Source of the DNA: Haloarcula regularis
Lineage (GTDB): Archaea; Halobacteriota; Halobacteria; Halobacteriales; Haloarculaceae
Assembly: GCF_029338315.1 (NCBI RefSeq)
Contig: NZ_CP119794.1
Location: 1,116,001 to 1,180,000, forward strand
Direction of reading: 5' to 3'
DNA length: 64,000 nucleotides
Part shown: positions 36,490 through 45,683 of the stretch, one piece after another
Layout of the letters: each line of letters opens with the position of its first letter
Numbering within the stretch: the stretch's first letter is position 1
Notes under the pieces: generated by a model
What the model was told of the DNA's origin: nothing
The model's database searches: none
The model's input: the letters and a program-made list of their open reading frames with translations, nothing else
Made by a program: the position numbers and the translations under genes

Positions 36490-37424
36490 ACTCGTTCGCG
36501 CATCCACGTCCGCAGTCGGTCGACACCCTCTTCGAGCGAGACGGTCGGCTCCCAGCCCAGCAACTCGCGTGCCTTGCTAGAGTCACAGCGCAACCGATCG
36601 ACCTCACTCTGGGGATGGTGGTGCTCAACGTGTTCGATCGCAGTGTCGCCGGTCGCTATTAGTTCGGCGAGCTCGTTGATGCTCACGTCCTTGCCGGTGC
36701 CGGCGTTTATTACCTCGCCGACTGCATCGTCGTGTTCGCTTGCGTCGACGACGAAACGCGCACAGTCGGTGGCATACAGAAGGTCGCGTGTCTGCGTCCC
36801 ATCGCCGTAGATATGCAGGGTCTCGCTCGTCAGATCGCGCTTGGTGAAGATGGAGACGACGCCGCCGGCGTTGCCCGTCTTCTGAAAGGGGCCGTAGGTG
36901 TTGAACGGCCGCAGCACGGTGACAGGCAAGTCGTAGCCGTGGTAGTACGACATCGCGATGTCCTCGCCGGCGAGTTTCGTCCCGGCGTAGGGCGAGGCGG
37001 GGTCGACGGGGTGTTCCTCGTTGATGCCGCCATTGGCGTTGGCGACGTCGTAGACCATGCAGGTGCCGACGAGCGTGAGACGGGTGTCTGTCCGCCGGCA
37101 GGCCTCGAGGACGTGTTGGGTGCCGACGACGTTGGTTTCGAAGTGCGATTCTGGGTCTTCGAGGCTCTCGTGGACGTCGATCTCGGCCGCGAGGTGCAGA
37201 CACAGATCGACGTTGTCGAACTGGGCGGCCACACGGTCAGCGTCTCGGACGTCGCCTTCAACGAGTGTGAACGACGGGTCGTCGGCGACGGCTGCGACAT
37301 TCTCCCGACTGCCACCCGAGAGGTCGTCGTAGCCCCGGACGCGGTACCCGCGGTCAAGCAACTCCTTCGTGACCCACCGGCCGATGAATCCGGCTGCTCC
37401 AGTCACGAGGACGGTCTCGGCCAT
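36486..37424 (-). CDS. Extended SDR: nucleotide-sugar epimerase/dehydratase
   Basis: A 312-residue Rossmann enzyme: ETVLVTGAAGFIGRWVTKEL (NAD(P) loop), GYDDLSGGSRENV, LCLHLAAEIDVHESLEDPE, TNVVGTQHVLEACR, LVGTCMVYDVAN, YAGTKLAGEDIAM (catalytic Y-x3-K), RPFNTYGPFQK and GTQTRDLLYATDCA. LegB-type dehydratases or UDP-sugar 4-epimerases are the closest ideas. The stop overlaps the aminotransferase start by four bases and the start follows the dehydratase stop directly. Confidence 0.87.
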   Translation of the reverse strand: MAETVLVTGAAGFIGRWVTKELLDRGYRVRGYDDLSGGSRENVAAVADDPSFTLVEGDVRDADRVAAQFDNVDLCLHLAAEIDVHESLEDPESHFETNVVGTQHVLEACRRTDTRLTLVGTCMVYDVANANGGINEEHPVDPASPYAGTKLAGEDIAMSYYHGYDLPVTVLRPFNTYGPFQKTGNAGGVVSIFTKRDLTSETLHIYGDGTQTRDLLYATDCARFVVDASEHDDAVGEVINAGTGKDVSINELAELIATGDTAIEHVEHHHPQSEVDRLRCDSSKARELLGWEPTVSLEEGVDRLRTWMRERV

Positions 37425-38455
37425 TCAGCACACCCCCGTTCGTTCGAGAAGTGCGGCGATTTCCTCACGGGAGAGCTCTCAGCCTGTTCGGAGGACCGAA
37501 CGATTTTGCCGGGGGGTTCGTAGCTATCCAATCCTTCGTGACTAAGATAGCCGTCGGAGCCCTTCTCAGGGGGGATAGCGTAGATCGAACCTTTTTTAAC
37601 AGCACGGGCCGCTTCTCGTTCGGTCATCACCTTCTCGTGCAGAGTCTCGCCGACGCGGCGCCCGACGATTTCAATGTCAATATCTTCCGGATCATAGCCG
37701 TGTTGCGGGGCAAGTATTTCGATCATAGACTCAGCGAGGCACTCGATGCGCGCCGCCGACATTTCGTGGAGGAACACCTCGCCACCCCGAGTGCTAGTGG
37801 CGGCCTCTAGCACCAGGTCGGAGATTCCCCTCTCGGTGATGAAAAAGCGGCTCATGCGTTCATCGGTGAGCGTCACGGGGCCGCCGTCGCGAATCTGCTC
37901 GCGGAATAAGGGCACGACTGACTCCGAGGACCCCAGCACATTCCCGAATCGCACCGACGCGAGGTTGAGGTCGCTGCGACCGCTGTACTTGTTGCCGGCC
38001 GCGACCAGTTTCTCGCCGAGCAGTTTCGTTGTCCCCATCGTGTTTGCCGGGTGGACAGACTTATCGCTGCTGGTGAACACGAGCCGGGTCGCCGTGGAAT
38101 CAATGGCGGTGTCTACGACGTTCTGGAGGCCAACGACGTTCGTTTTGACGGCTTCGAATGGGTTGTACTCGGAGATATCGACGTGTTTCATCGCCGCCGT
38201 ATGGATCACGACATCAATGTCTTGCATAGCTCGCCCCAGTCGATCCTTGTCTCGCACGTCACCCAGGAGGAAGCGGAGTCTTTCGTCGTCGTGCTTAGAT
38301 TTCAGGCGAGAGAGACCTGGTTCGTGGTTATCAAGCATTCTGATAACGTCTACGTCTTCTTCAACCAACCGGTCAACAAGCGCCTGACCCACTGACCCGG
38401 CACCGCCTGTGATGAGAAACTTCTTGTTGGAGATGAACTCTGAGTAGTTAGACAT
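37425..38455 (-). CDS. FlaA1/PseB-like UDP-sugar 4,6-dehydratase, frameshifted near the end at about 37480
   Basis: About 343 residues. N-terminal NKKFLITGGAGSVGQALVDR, LGDVRDKDRLGRAMQDIDVV, HTAAMKHVDISEYNPFEAVK, FTSSDKSVHPANTMGTTKL (Met in place of the usual Tyr, as in FlaA1/CapD types), RFGNVLGSSESVVPLF and MSRFFITERGISDLVL. The ORF as written runs into the SDR gene by 22 bases, but another frame reads ELSREEIAALLERTGVC and stops right before the SDR ATG; one lost base near 37478-37484 restores this. Starting step of the pathway from UDP-GlcNAc. Confidence 0.85.
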
Positions 38456-40257
38456 CTATGCGCCCTCCCGCTGTGTCATGTATAATTGTGCATAGGTGCT
38501 GTCGTTTGTGATCAAGTCTTCGTGTGATCCGACTTCGACGATTTCACCGTCCTCCACCGCATAGATTCGGTCGGCATTTCGAACAGTTGAGAGACGGTGA
38601 GCGATAGCGATCATTGCATAATCTCTGTTCATCGCTTCGATATTGTGTTGTACATCGTTTTCGATTCCTGTATCCAAATCACTCGTGGCCTCGTCCAAAA
38701 CGAGTAGATCCGAATCCGTGAGTAGGGCTCTTGCGAGTGCAATTCGTTGTCGCTGGCCCCCGGAGAGACGTACTCCATCGTCCCCCAGTGGCGTCTCGTA
38801 CCCGTCGGAGAGGTCGTCAAGGAACTCGGACACCTGCGCGACCTCACATACCCTTTCTATTTCTGCTTGCGAAGCGTCTCTGTTTCCAATCGTGACGTTC
38901 GCTCGGAGGGAATCATTAAATATATACGGTTTCTGGCGAACGACGGAAACCTTCTCTCGCCAGTCGTCGATATCGAAATCGGCAATCGACTTGCCGTTGG
39001 CCAGAATATCGCCGTCGGTAGGTTCGTACAGCCGAGCCAGCAACGATACAATTGTGGACTTGCCGGCGCCCGAAGGGCCGACAAAGGCGATAAACTCGCC
39101 TCGCCGTACGGCAAAGTTTAGATTCTGGAGGACCTGATCTTCTGCGCTCTCGTAGGAGAAGTCCACATCGTCAAACTCAACCTGGGTGACAGAGTCCGGA
39201 ACTGGTAGGCTTGCATTTCAGGCTCGGACCGCTTTTTCAGTCGGTCAATGAACCGTTGTGTCCTCACAAGGTGTGGTAGGTCAGCATTTAGGTTATACGC
39301 CAAACTGTTCAGCGAACTCACCCGTGGACCCAGTCGGAACATGGCGAACAGGAACACGCCAAGTTCGCCGATGCTGAGTTCAAAGAAGGAGAGTCCAACA
39401 TATATAAGTGCGAACATCATCACCGCCGTCAATAACTGATAATAGTTCTGTATCGCCTGTTGGTTTCGATAGTACTTCACACGCGTTGTCGTAAAGTCAT
39501 TGACGGCAGTCGAAAAACGCTCCATGAGTTCACTTTGCAGATTAAACAGCTTGATATCACGAATCCCCTGTGTTCCCGCCTGTGCATGCTGTTGAATTCG
39601 CTCGTTGGCGTCGGCGACAAGGTCGCCAAGGTCGTATCCCGATCCCAGAACGGAGGTGAACAGGTACGAGAGGAACCCGAAGATGGCTGCCGTAATGACT
39701 GTCAGTACCGGCGCAAGATACAGTGCCAGCGACAGATACATTACAGTCAAGAAGAGGAGTTCGACAGTCCTGACAATATGTCTAAGTACTCGCCCAGCGT
39801 ACTCGGCTTGGGTGACGATGGCGTTCAAGATGTCGTCGGATCCCTCGTTGTCGAAGTAGGTCACCTCAGCGCCGACGGCATGAGTGAACGCCTCATTCTG
39901 AAGGTATTGCACGTAGTACGTCTCGATCGCGCCACGGAACCATCCGACAACGAAACTCATCGTGAAGCGGACGCACAGTACGAGCGACGCACCGACGACC
40001 AAATAGGCGAGTGAGAATGGAATGTCTAAGAAATTATAGACATCGGCGAACAAACCAAGGAGTCCGGAAGCTTCACTGGGGTCAACATCTCCTCGGGCGA
40101 GTTCAACGATGGGCATGATGAAACTCAACCCGATACCCTCAAAGAACGCTGCTACGATACTAAGTAGGATTGCTCCAATCGCGAGTTTTGGGCGATACTC
40201 CGCGGCCCGAAGGAGGGCTTGGAATCGCTCTTTGAGAGAGATATCCTGAGAGACCAC
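38456..40257 (-). CDS. ABC half-transporter, PglK-like, frameshifted at about 39216
   Basis: About 600 residues after repair. N-terminal six-TM domain (IVAAFFEGIGLSFIMPIVEL, YLVVGASLVLCVRFTMSFVV and others), then a nucleotide-binding domain: FIAFVGPSGAGKSTIVSLLA (Walker A), RLSGGQRQRIALARAL (signature), LLVLDEATSDLDTGIEND (Walker B) and IAIAHRLSTVRNADRI. The frame switches after KKRSEPE; one more T in the TTT run at 39216-39218 (A on the coding strand) gives EPENASLPVPDSVTQVEF. The start is GTG at 40257. Its stop lies immediately before the dehydratase ATG. A lipid-linked glycan flippase is the proposed role. Confidence 0.85.
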
Positions 40258-40869
40258 GTCTTTGTAGCCATGATACCCTGTCGAGGTACAAAATGGATTC
40301 GATAGCTGATACGGGTAGGAAAGACGGATTAAATGCTACTGTCCAGCCATTTTACTGATTTGGTCGCCTCTGACTTATGTGACCACAGCGATATGTCCCG
40401 ATAGTAATCAGTTAGGAACATTTTGCGAGCGGGCGACAATCTACAACCAGTTTCCCACGGTTTCGAGTTCGATATGGCTGAAGCAGTTAGAGAGGTGCGA
40501 AGTTCTGGAATGACCTACTAAAAACATTCAGGACGCTGACTTCCGAGGTCAACACAGAAGACTACGATGCTACAATTTCGAAATTATGACGAGTAATCAC
40601 ACTCACTGATAGGAGTATGTCGTGAGTTCCCCCTGTGACCTGAAAAGACCAATAGTTTCTCGGTTAAACCAGCAAGAAATACGTATATGATAACAGATTT
40701 ATCACAATACGACGATGATGCGCCAGATGTGTGGTGACCATGATGTTGCTCTATGCATACACTGAACCGACATCACTGGCTAACATACAGGGACGGGTGT
40801 ATGAGAGGACCACTCGTACACTGTTCCGTTGACACTCAAGGACGTCGGTTCGGTGTTGTGCAATCGGAA
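40258..40869. other. AT-rich gap, no gene seen
   Basis: About 610 bases with markedly lower GC than the neighbouring genes and no open frame that reads like a protein. It separates the ABC transporter (minus strand) from the decayed flippase (plus strand) and may be eroded coding sequence. Confidence 0.5.
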
Positions 40870-41335
40870 AGGCATCTGATGGTTGGGTTCCTTCTCGCCG
40901 AGTCAACAGTCGGCATCAACCGGATAGCAGTCCTCATCTCCGGGCTACTGACCCTACCTCTCAGCGTGTTCAATCCGCTGTTTCCGCCGGTCGTGTCGCA
41001 ACTGTGCACTGAGGGTGAAGTAAGTGAACTTCAGTCAGTCTACTAGACTGACACCCGGTGATAACGGCAGCAATCCCACTGGCACTCGTCAGCGTCCTGA
41101 GTAGTCCGGAACTTCTCATAGTCATCGGGTCCGAACTATCAGGTGATAAACTCAAATTATCCCTGTTCGCCGTCGACCAATTGAGGAACTTTGCCTTTAG
41201 CCCGAGTGGTTATTTCCTAATGATGACTGGCCATCAGCACCCCACTTTGATCAATTAATGAATTCCTGGGGCACTAAATCTCGTTCTCAATTACGTTTCA
41301 TACAAGAATCCAGCGCCGTGTGGATGGACGAGCCT
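40870..41335 (+). pseudogene. Decayed Wzx/RfbX-type polysaccharide flippase
   Basis: Fragments in several frames match a flippase of the polysaccharide-biosynthesis (MATE-like) family: VGFLLAESTVGINRIAVLIS, LPLSVFNPLFPPVVSQL, then after a stop at 41044 ITAAIPLALVSVLSSPELL, DQLRNFAFSPSGYFLMMTGH and after two further stops LGALNLVLNYV. N-terminal and C-terminal parts are absent. With several stops and lost ends, this is genuine decay and not a single indel. Confidence 0.75.
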
Positions 41336-42119
41336 CTCCCTCAGCGAGCGAATCAGTCAGTATGCGCAAATTGGAGTTTGATAGAGTAGTTGACACCGCT
41401 ACTGGCCCGATCGGAATACACAGCTGGGAAAACCGCCCAGCATAGATATAGGGAGTACACGTTCGTCCCAACCTTGGGGAAACGCCCCGCTTAGTAGTGT
41501 GAGGATGTCTGAATAGATGCCTAGATCAGATAGTCAGGAGCAAGTTTCCGCTTGGCGGTTGGCTCCCTGCTTTTCAAAAACGGCTCTGTGGGTGCTCAGT
41601 GAGATACTCAGGCAGATTCTGCTTATGATTGGCTGCCCCGTAATCGGATAGGAATAGATAGATTCCAGACGACTCAGCTCTAGGAACCGCCCAACCTTGT
41701 TGCAGTCTGTGGGTTTTGCCAACCTTGGAAAGTACAAAAGTTCCGGAGTGTTTCACCGACCAATACTTCTTGACGCTCTAAAACCTCGTCTACACCCTGG
41801 ATACCGCTGCCTGCATGGGCAGCTTCGCCAGACAGAATGCCAGGCCCTTCTAGTTTCGATTCTCTCAGTTTGTCCCTCTACTAGCGGCGGCTCTGGCCAA
41901 GGTTGTCCAATAAACGGGCATCAATCCCCCAACTCGAGTGACTGTCCAGCCGTAACCACCATCCTCGTTTTCTGACTTTGTGTGTATTCCATCTGGGAAA
42001 CCGTCCGTCACTGGGCGTATGAAACCGTTCAGTTTCGAGTCGACGCCTCGACGACGGGCCGACAGTGCGGTACCGAGTCAGGCGCTATCCCTAAGTCGCC
42101 CCGTCGAGTCGCCCAAAAC
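41336..42119. other. Low-GC spacer at the right edge of the glycan island
   Basis: About 780 bases with no gene that I can support. Short frames on both strands lack recognisable motifs. GC rises sharply after about 41980, where the next housekeeping gene begins, so the island boundary is placed here. Confidence 0.5.
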
Positions 42120-43583
42120 ATGGCTTCGTTGACACGACAGACGCTCCGGAACGGCGCCATCGGCGGCGTCGCCGGAGCGGCGTTCGGCATCGTACCGATC
42201 GTAGTGCTCGTCGCACCGTTGCTCGGCGGCGGTATCGCGGGCTATCTCGAGCGCGGGGACACAACGCGCGGTGCCATCGCGGGTGCGGTGGCCGGCGTCC
42301 TCATGGCGGCGCTGAGTACCCTCGTGACCGGCGTCGTCCTGTTCGTCCGCTTCGGTGACCTCCCGTTCGTCTCGCCGGCGGTCCCCCTCGGAGGCCTAGC
42401 AATCGCGGCCGCGCTGTCGCTGCTCGCCTCGCTGGGCCAGGTCGTCGTCGCGAGCATCGGCGGCGCGCTCGGGACACTCCTCGCGGAAGACAGACAGGTG
42501 ACGGCAGGAGGAGACAGTTCGGCTGGGACCGGGGATGTGAGTCGCAGTCCCGGCCGCCACTGGGCCGCTATCGCCGCGAGTCTCGTCGCCGGCGTCGTCA
42601 CCTTCCTGGCGGTCGCGCTCGCGCTGACGGCGGTGCTCGATCCGTTCATCTGGCCCTCGGCACTGGTCGGACTCCCAATCGGGTTCATCGCCGGAACAGC
42701 GGTCGCCGTCCTCGGCTACCGGTTTCTCACGCGGGGCCGTGGCAGCACCATCGACTGGCGGACCGTCGGCGTCGGCGCGGTGGCGGTCGTGGTCCTGTTC
42801 GGCCTCCTGGTCGGTGGGCTGTCCCTGCTTGGCGACCAGCGGGTCGACCGGACCACGGAGAGCACCCTCGAGTACCGGGTCACGCTCTCGGCGGACGAGA
42901 GCCTCGAGAACGCCACCTTCTACGTTCCGCTCCCGCAGGTCGACGGTGAATCCGCGCTCGGCGAGCAGTTCGTCGAGAGCGCCCGGTACGACCGGTACGT
43001 CCCGGCGGTCGAGGGCTCGATGAGAGACCCGCAACCGGTGAACTTCACGTACGACATCGTCGAGACCGACCACGGACGGATGCTCGCCATCTCAGCCGAG
43101 CGGATCGAGGTATCGCGGGTGTACTACCGTGAGGTGCAAAACGAGACGATGGGCTGGCGCGAGCGGATTCCGCCCGAGGAGTACGACCCGTCGGACCCGG
43201 CGATGGGCGTCCAGCACGACGGCAGCTTCACGTTCACAGTCGCGCTCGGATCGAACGAGTCCATCGAGACGGCGGACCCGTTCGGGACCGAACCGCTGCT
43301 CGAGCCCCGGTACGAGCAGACGGACGTCGAGTGCCAGTTCGGGCGGTCGGACAGACACCGGTGCTACGAGTACGAGAGCCGGGTGTACGCGGCCTACGAG
43401 AGTCCGCCGAACGCGACGGTGTACGTCGGGACGGAGCTCGACGGTCGGAACGAGTGGTTCTCGGGGGGCTGGACCGGCAACGAGTATCGCCAGCGGACCG
43501 CCGTCGAACTCCGCGGCCCGGGAACCGGCTGGTACCGAACGCCGGGTGAACTCGAGGTCGGGAACGGACGCTACCGGGACTAG
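42120..43583 (+). CDS. DUF5518-like membrane protein with large extracellular domain
   Basis: A 487-residue protein starting MASLTRQTLRNGAIGG. Residues 10 to 130 and 160 to 270 hold several Gly/Ala-rich membrane segments (IGGVAGAAFGIVPIVVL, LLGGGIAGYLERGDTTRGA). The remaining 215 residues, beginning at VDRTTESTLEYRVTLSADES, are a soluble beta-rich domain that should face outside. The GxxxG-rich double hairpin LLGGGIAGYLERG is typical of haloarchaeal DUF5518. It meets the DUF4350-like gene tail to tail. Function unknown. Confidence 0.75.
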   Translation: MASLTRQTLRNGAIGGVAGAAFGIVPIVVLVAPLLGGGIAGYLERGDTTRGAIAGAVAGVLMAALSTLVTGVVLFVRFGDLPFVSPAVPLGGLAIAAALSLLASLGQVVVASIGGALGTLLAEDRQVTAGGDSSAGTGDVSRSPGRHWAAIAASLVAGVVTFLAVALALTAVLDPFIWPSALVGLPIGFIAGTAVAVLGYRFLTRGRGSTIDWRTVGVGAVAVVVLFGLLVGGLSLLGDQRVDRTTESTLEYRVTLSADESLENATFYVPLPQVDGESALGEQFVESARYDRYVPAVEGSMRDPQPVNFTYDIVETDHGRMLAISAERIEVSRVYYREVQNETMGWRERIPPEEYDPSDPAMGVQHDGSFTFTVALGSNESIETADPFGTEPLLEPRYEQTDVECQFGRSDRHRCYEYESRVYAAYESPPNATVYVGTELDGRNEWFSGGWTGNEYRQRTAVELRGPGTGWYRTPGELEVGNGRYRD

Positions 43584-44629
43584 CCGGAACGCGAGGCCGA
43601 GGACTCGTTGGTCGGCGTCTCGGTCGGTTCCTCGGTGGGTTCGTCCGTGGGTTCTTCGGTCGGTTCCTCGTCGGGCGTGTCCGCTGACCCGCCGCCGGTT
43701 GACTGGCCGCCGACGAGGAACTCCAGTAAGTTCCCGACGAACGCCTCGTTGTCGGCGTCGTACACCTCGTTGTTCGAGATGAAGTCCGAGTCCGCGACGA
43801 ACACCATGCTGCCGTTGCGCGCGGCGGTCACGTAGGTCCCCTCGCGGCGCGTCTCGAGGGTCCGGGTCCCCTCGGCGGCGGTCAGGAGCGTCTTCGTCTC
43901 GTCGGGGTTCCGGACGATGACCTGGCCGGCGGTGTCGAAGGTGACGGTGTCGACGCCGCGAAGCAGGGCCCCGCTCCCGGGCGGGGTGACATAGATGCTC
44001 TTGAAGTTGTTGTCGTTCGCGTCGTCGTCGAGGTTGTACAGCGCTTCGGAGCCGACCCGGAAGCCGTAGGCCCGGGCGAGTTCCGTCGGGCCGAACGACT
44101 CCTGCCGGGCCGACGAGAAGAGCCCGCCGCTGGAGCTGACTTGCGTTGGTTCCGCGAGGACCACCACGCGCCCGCCGTCGTCGACGAAGTCCTTCAGGGC
44201 ATCGCGCTCAGCCGGTTTGAACGCCCCGCGGGGGTTGATGACGAGCAGGGCGTCGTGGCGCGCAAGCGTGTCGTCGTACCGGTCACCGCCCTTCCCCTTC
44301 GAGAAGTTCAGCTCGTGGCCGGCCCTGAACAGGGCGTCGCCGACGGGTTCTAAGTCCTCCTCGGAGAACCCGTTGCTGTGGCGGGTGTCGACGAGGATCG
44401 ACTTCGACTCGGCGTCAGTCTCGACCGTTATCTCGCCGTCTTCGGGGTCCGCCGGATCGGCGATGGCGCCGGGCTGGAAGTGCGAGGGCGACTGGCCCTG
44501 GACGGCCTCGCTCGTGTCAGTTCCCACCACCCCGGAGCCGAGGAACCCGAAGAGGGCAGCGGCCGCGAGCAACACCACCACGACGGCGATGAAGGTGCCC
44601 AGCAGCGTGACGACGCGGCCCTCAGCCAT
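43580..44629 (-). CDS. DUF4350-like protein with a Pro-Thr-Glu repeat tail
   Basis: 349 residues. A single N-terminal membrane anchor (VVTLLGTFIAVVVVLLAAAAL), then a domain resembling DUF4350 / class-I glutamine-amidotransferase-like folds (SILVDTRHSNGFSEEDL, DALLVINPRGAFKPAERDAL, DDGGRVVVLAEPT, GSMVFVADSDFISNNEVYD). The last 35 residues are PTEEP/PTDEP repeats, a disordered linker exposed outside. Its start overlaps the sppA stop by eight bases (44622-44629), so the two are co-expressed. Confidence 0.75.
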   Translation of the reverse strand: MAEGRVVTLLGTFIAVVVVLLAAAALFGFLGSGVVGTDTSEAVQGQSPSHFQPGAIADPADPEDGEITVETDAESKSILVDTRHSNGFSEEDLEPVGDALFRAGHELNFSKGKGGDRYDDTLARHDALLVINPRGAFKPAERDALKDFVDDGGRVVVLAEPTQVSSSGGLFSSARQESFGPTELARAYGFRVGSEALYNLDDDANDNNFKSIYVTPPGSGALLRGVDTVTFDTAGQVIVRNPDETKTLLTAAEGTRTLETRREGTYVTAARNGSMVFVADSDFISNNEVYDADNEAFVGNLLEFLVGGQSTGGGSADTPDEEPTEEPTDEPTEEPTETPTNESSASRSG

Positions 44630-45575
44630 CGGCCGTCACCTCCACGGTCGTCGTGTTGCCACGTGGGACGCCCCAGACGGCCCAGTACGTCACCGGCTGG
44701 ACGAACTCATCGTTCGCCTGGCCGGTCCGGTTGACGTAGACGATGTCGCCGTCGACCCGTTCGACCTCGTTTTGCAGGACGATGACCGTCACGTCGGGAC
44801 CGGCGCCGTCGTAGACGACGCCGTAGTTGTCGCCCTGAATCTCGTCGGACAGGGCGGCGGCGCGCTGGATGGCGGTGCCGCTGTCACCGATGCGGTCGGC
44901 GAAGCCGTTCTCGACGGCGGTCGCACCCAGGTAGACGTCTGCGTTCTCGACTTCCTCGCGCGAGACCGTCAGGTCCTCGCCCCGGTGGCGCATGACCGTC
45001 CCGACGAAGGCGCTCTGGAGCGTCTCGATGTCCGAGCGGATCTGGTCGCGCGACACCTGTGCCTTGTCGGGCCCGGACCGGACGAGCGCCTCGCCCTGTT
45101 GCTCGGCGTCCTCGATGAGACTCAGCGGCGCGGAGACGATGACGCCGACGCTCCCGACAGTCGAACTCGGTTTGACGATGATCTCGTCGGCCGGGGCGAT
45201 GCCGTAGTACCCGCCCGAAGCCGCGACGCCCTCGACGTAGGCGACGACCGGCATCTCGCGTGCGGTCCGGTTGACCGCGAGGTAGAACTCCTCGCTCGAG
45301 TCGACCGGGCCGCCGGAGCTGTCGATGCTGAGGACCACGGCGGCGATGGACTCGTTCTGTCTGGCCTCGCGCAGCGCGTCCTGGACTGCGTTGACGTTCG
45401 CGTCGTTGGTCGACCCCCGCACCGAGATGACCGCGACTTGCTTCTGGTCGGGGCCGGAGGGCTGGACGGCCGTGATGAGGGGCGGCGCGACGGTCGCGAC
45501 GACGACGATGGCGGCAGTGACGACGACGATATAGGAGGCAACGGTCGCCGGCGTTGCTCTGTCGGCAATACCCAT
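44622..45575 (-). CDS. sppA: Signal peptide peptidase SppA-type protease (S49)
   Basis: 317 residues from the ATG at 45575 (MGIADRATPATVASYI). One membrane segment (VVVTAAIVVVATVAPPLI) leads to the S49 core: VAVISVRGSTNDANVNAVQ, VVLSIDSSGGPVDSSEEFYL, VAYVEGVAASGGYYGIAPAD (nucleophile Ser in the ASGGYY motif) and STVGSVGVIVSAP (start of the Lys dyad region). The short single-domain form resembles bacterial SohB/SppA half. It cleaves remnant signal peptides in the membrane; here it is coupled to the DUF4350-like gene. Confidence 0.85.
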   Translation of the reverse strand: MGIADRATPATVASYIVVVTAAIVVVATVAPPLITAVQPSGPDQKQVAVISVRGSTNDANVNAVQDALREARQNESIAAVVLSIDSSGGPVDSSEEFYLAVNRTAREMPVVAYVEGVAASGGYYGIAPADEIIVKPSSTVGSVGVIVSAPLSLIEDAEQQGEALVRSGPDKAQVSRDQIRSDIETLQSAFVGTVMRHRGEDLTVSREEVENADVYLGATAVENGFADRIGDSGTAIQRAAALSDEIQGDNYGVVYDGAGPDVTVIVLQNEVERVDGDIVYVNRTGQANDEFVQPVTYWAVWGVPRGNTTTVEVTADG

Positions 45576-45683
45576 GGCACCCCTTATGGCGTGAGCGCCG
45601 TAAAGGTTCGTCAACATACCGCACTCGCTCCCGGTCGCCGAGAGGGTACGGCCGGGCTGGCCGGGTCCAACGCCGGGCCTGTC

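Noticed and set aside
41336..41981. Short frames at 41534-41975 as possible small genes or a transposase remnant
   Set aside because: No motif, no promoter and no consistent coding character; the region is low-GC spacer.
43608..43690. DNA repeat near the end of the DUF4350-like gene
   Set aside because: It is coding sequence for a PTEEP/PTDEP linker, typical of exported haloarchaeal proteins, not a separate genetic element.
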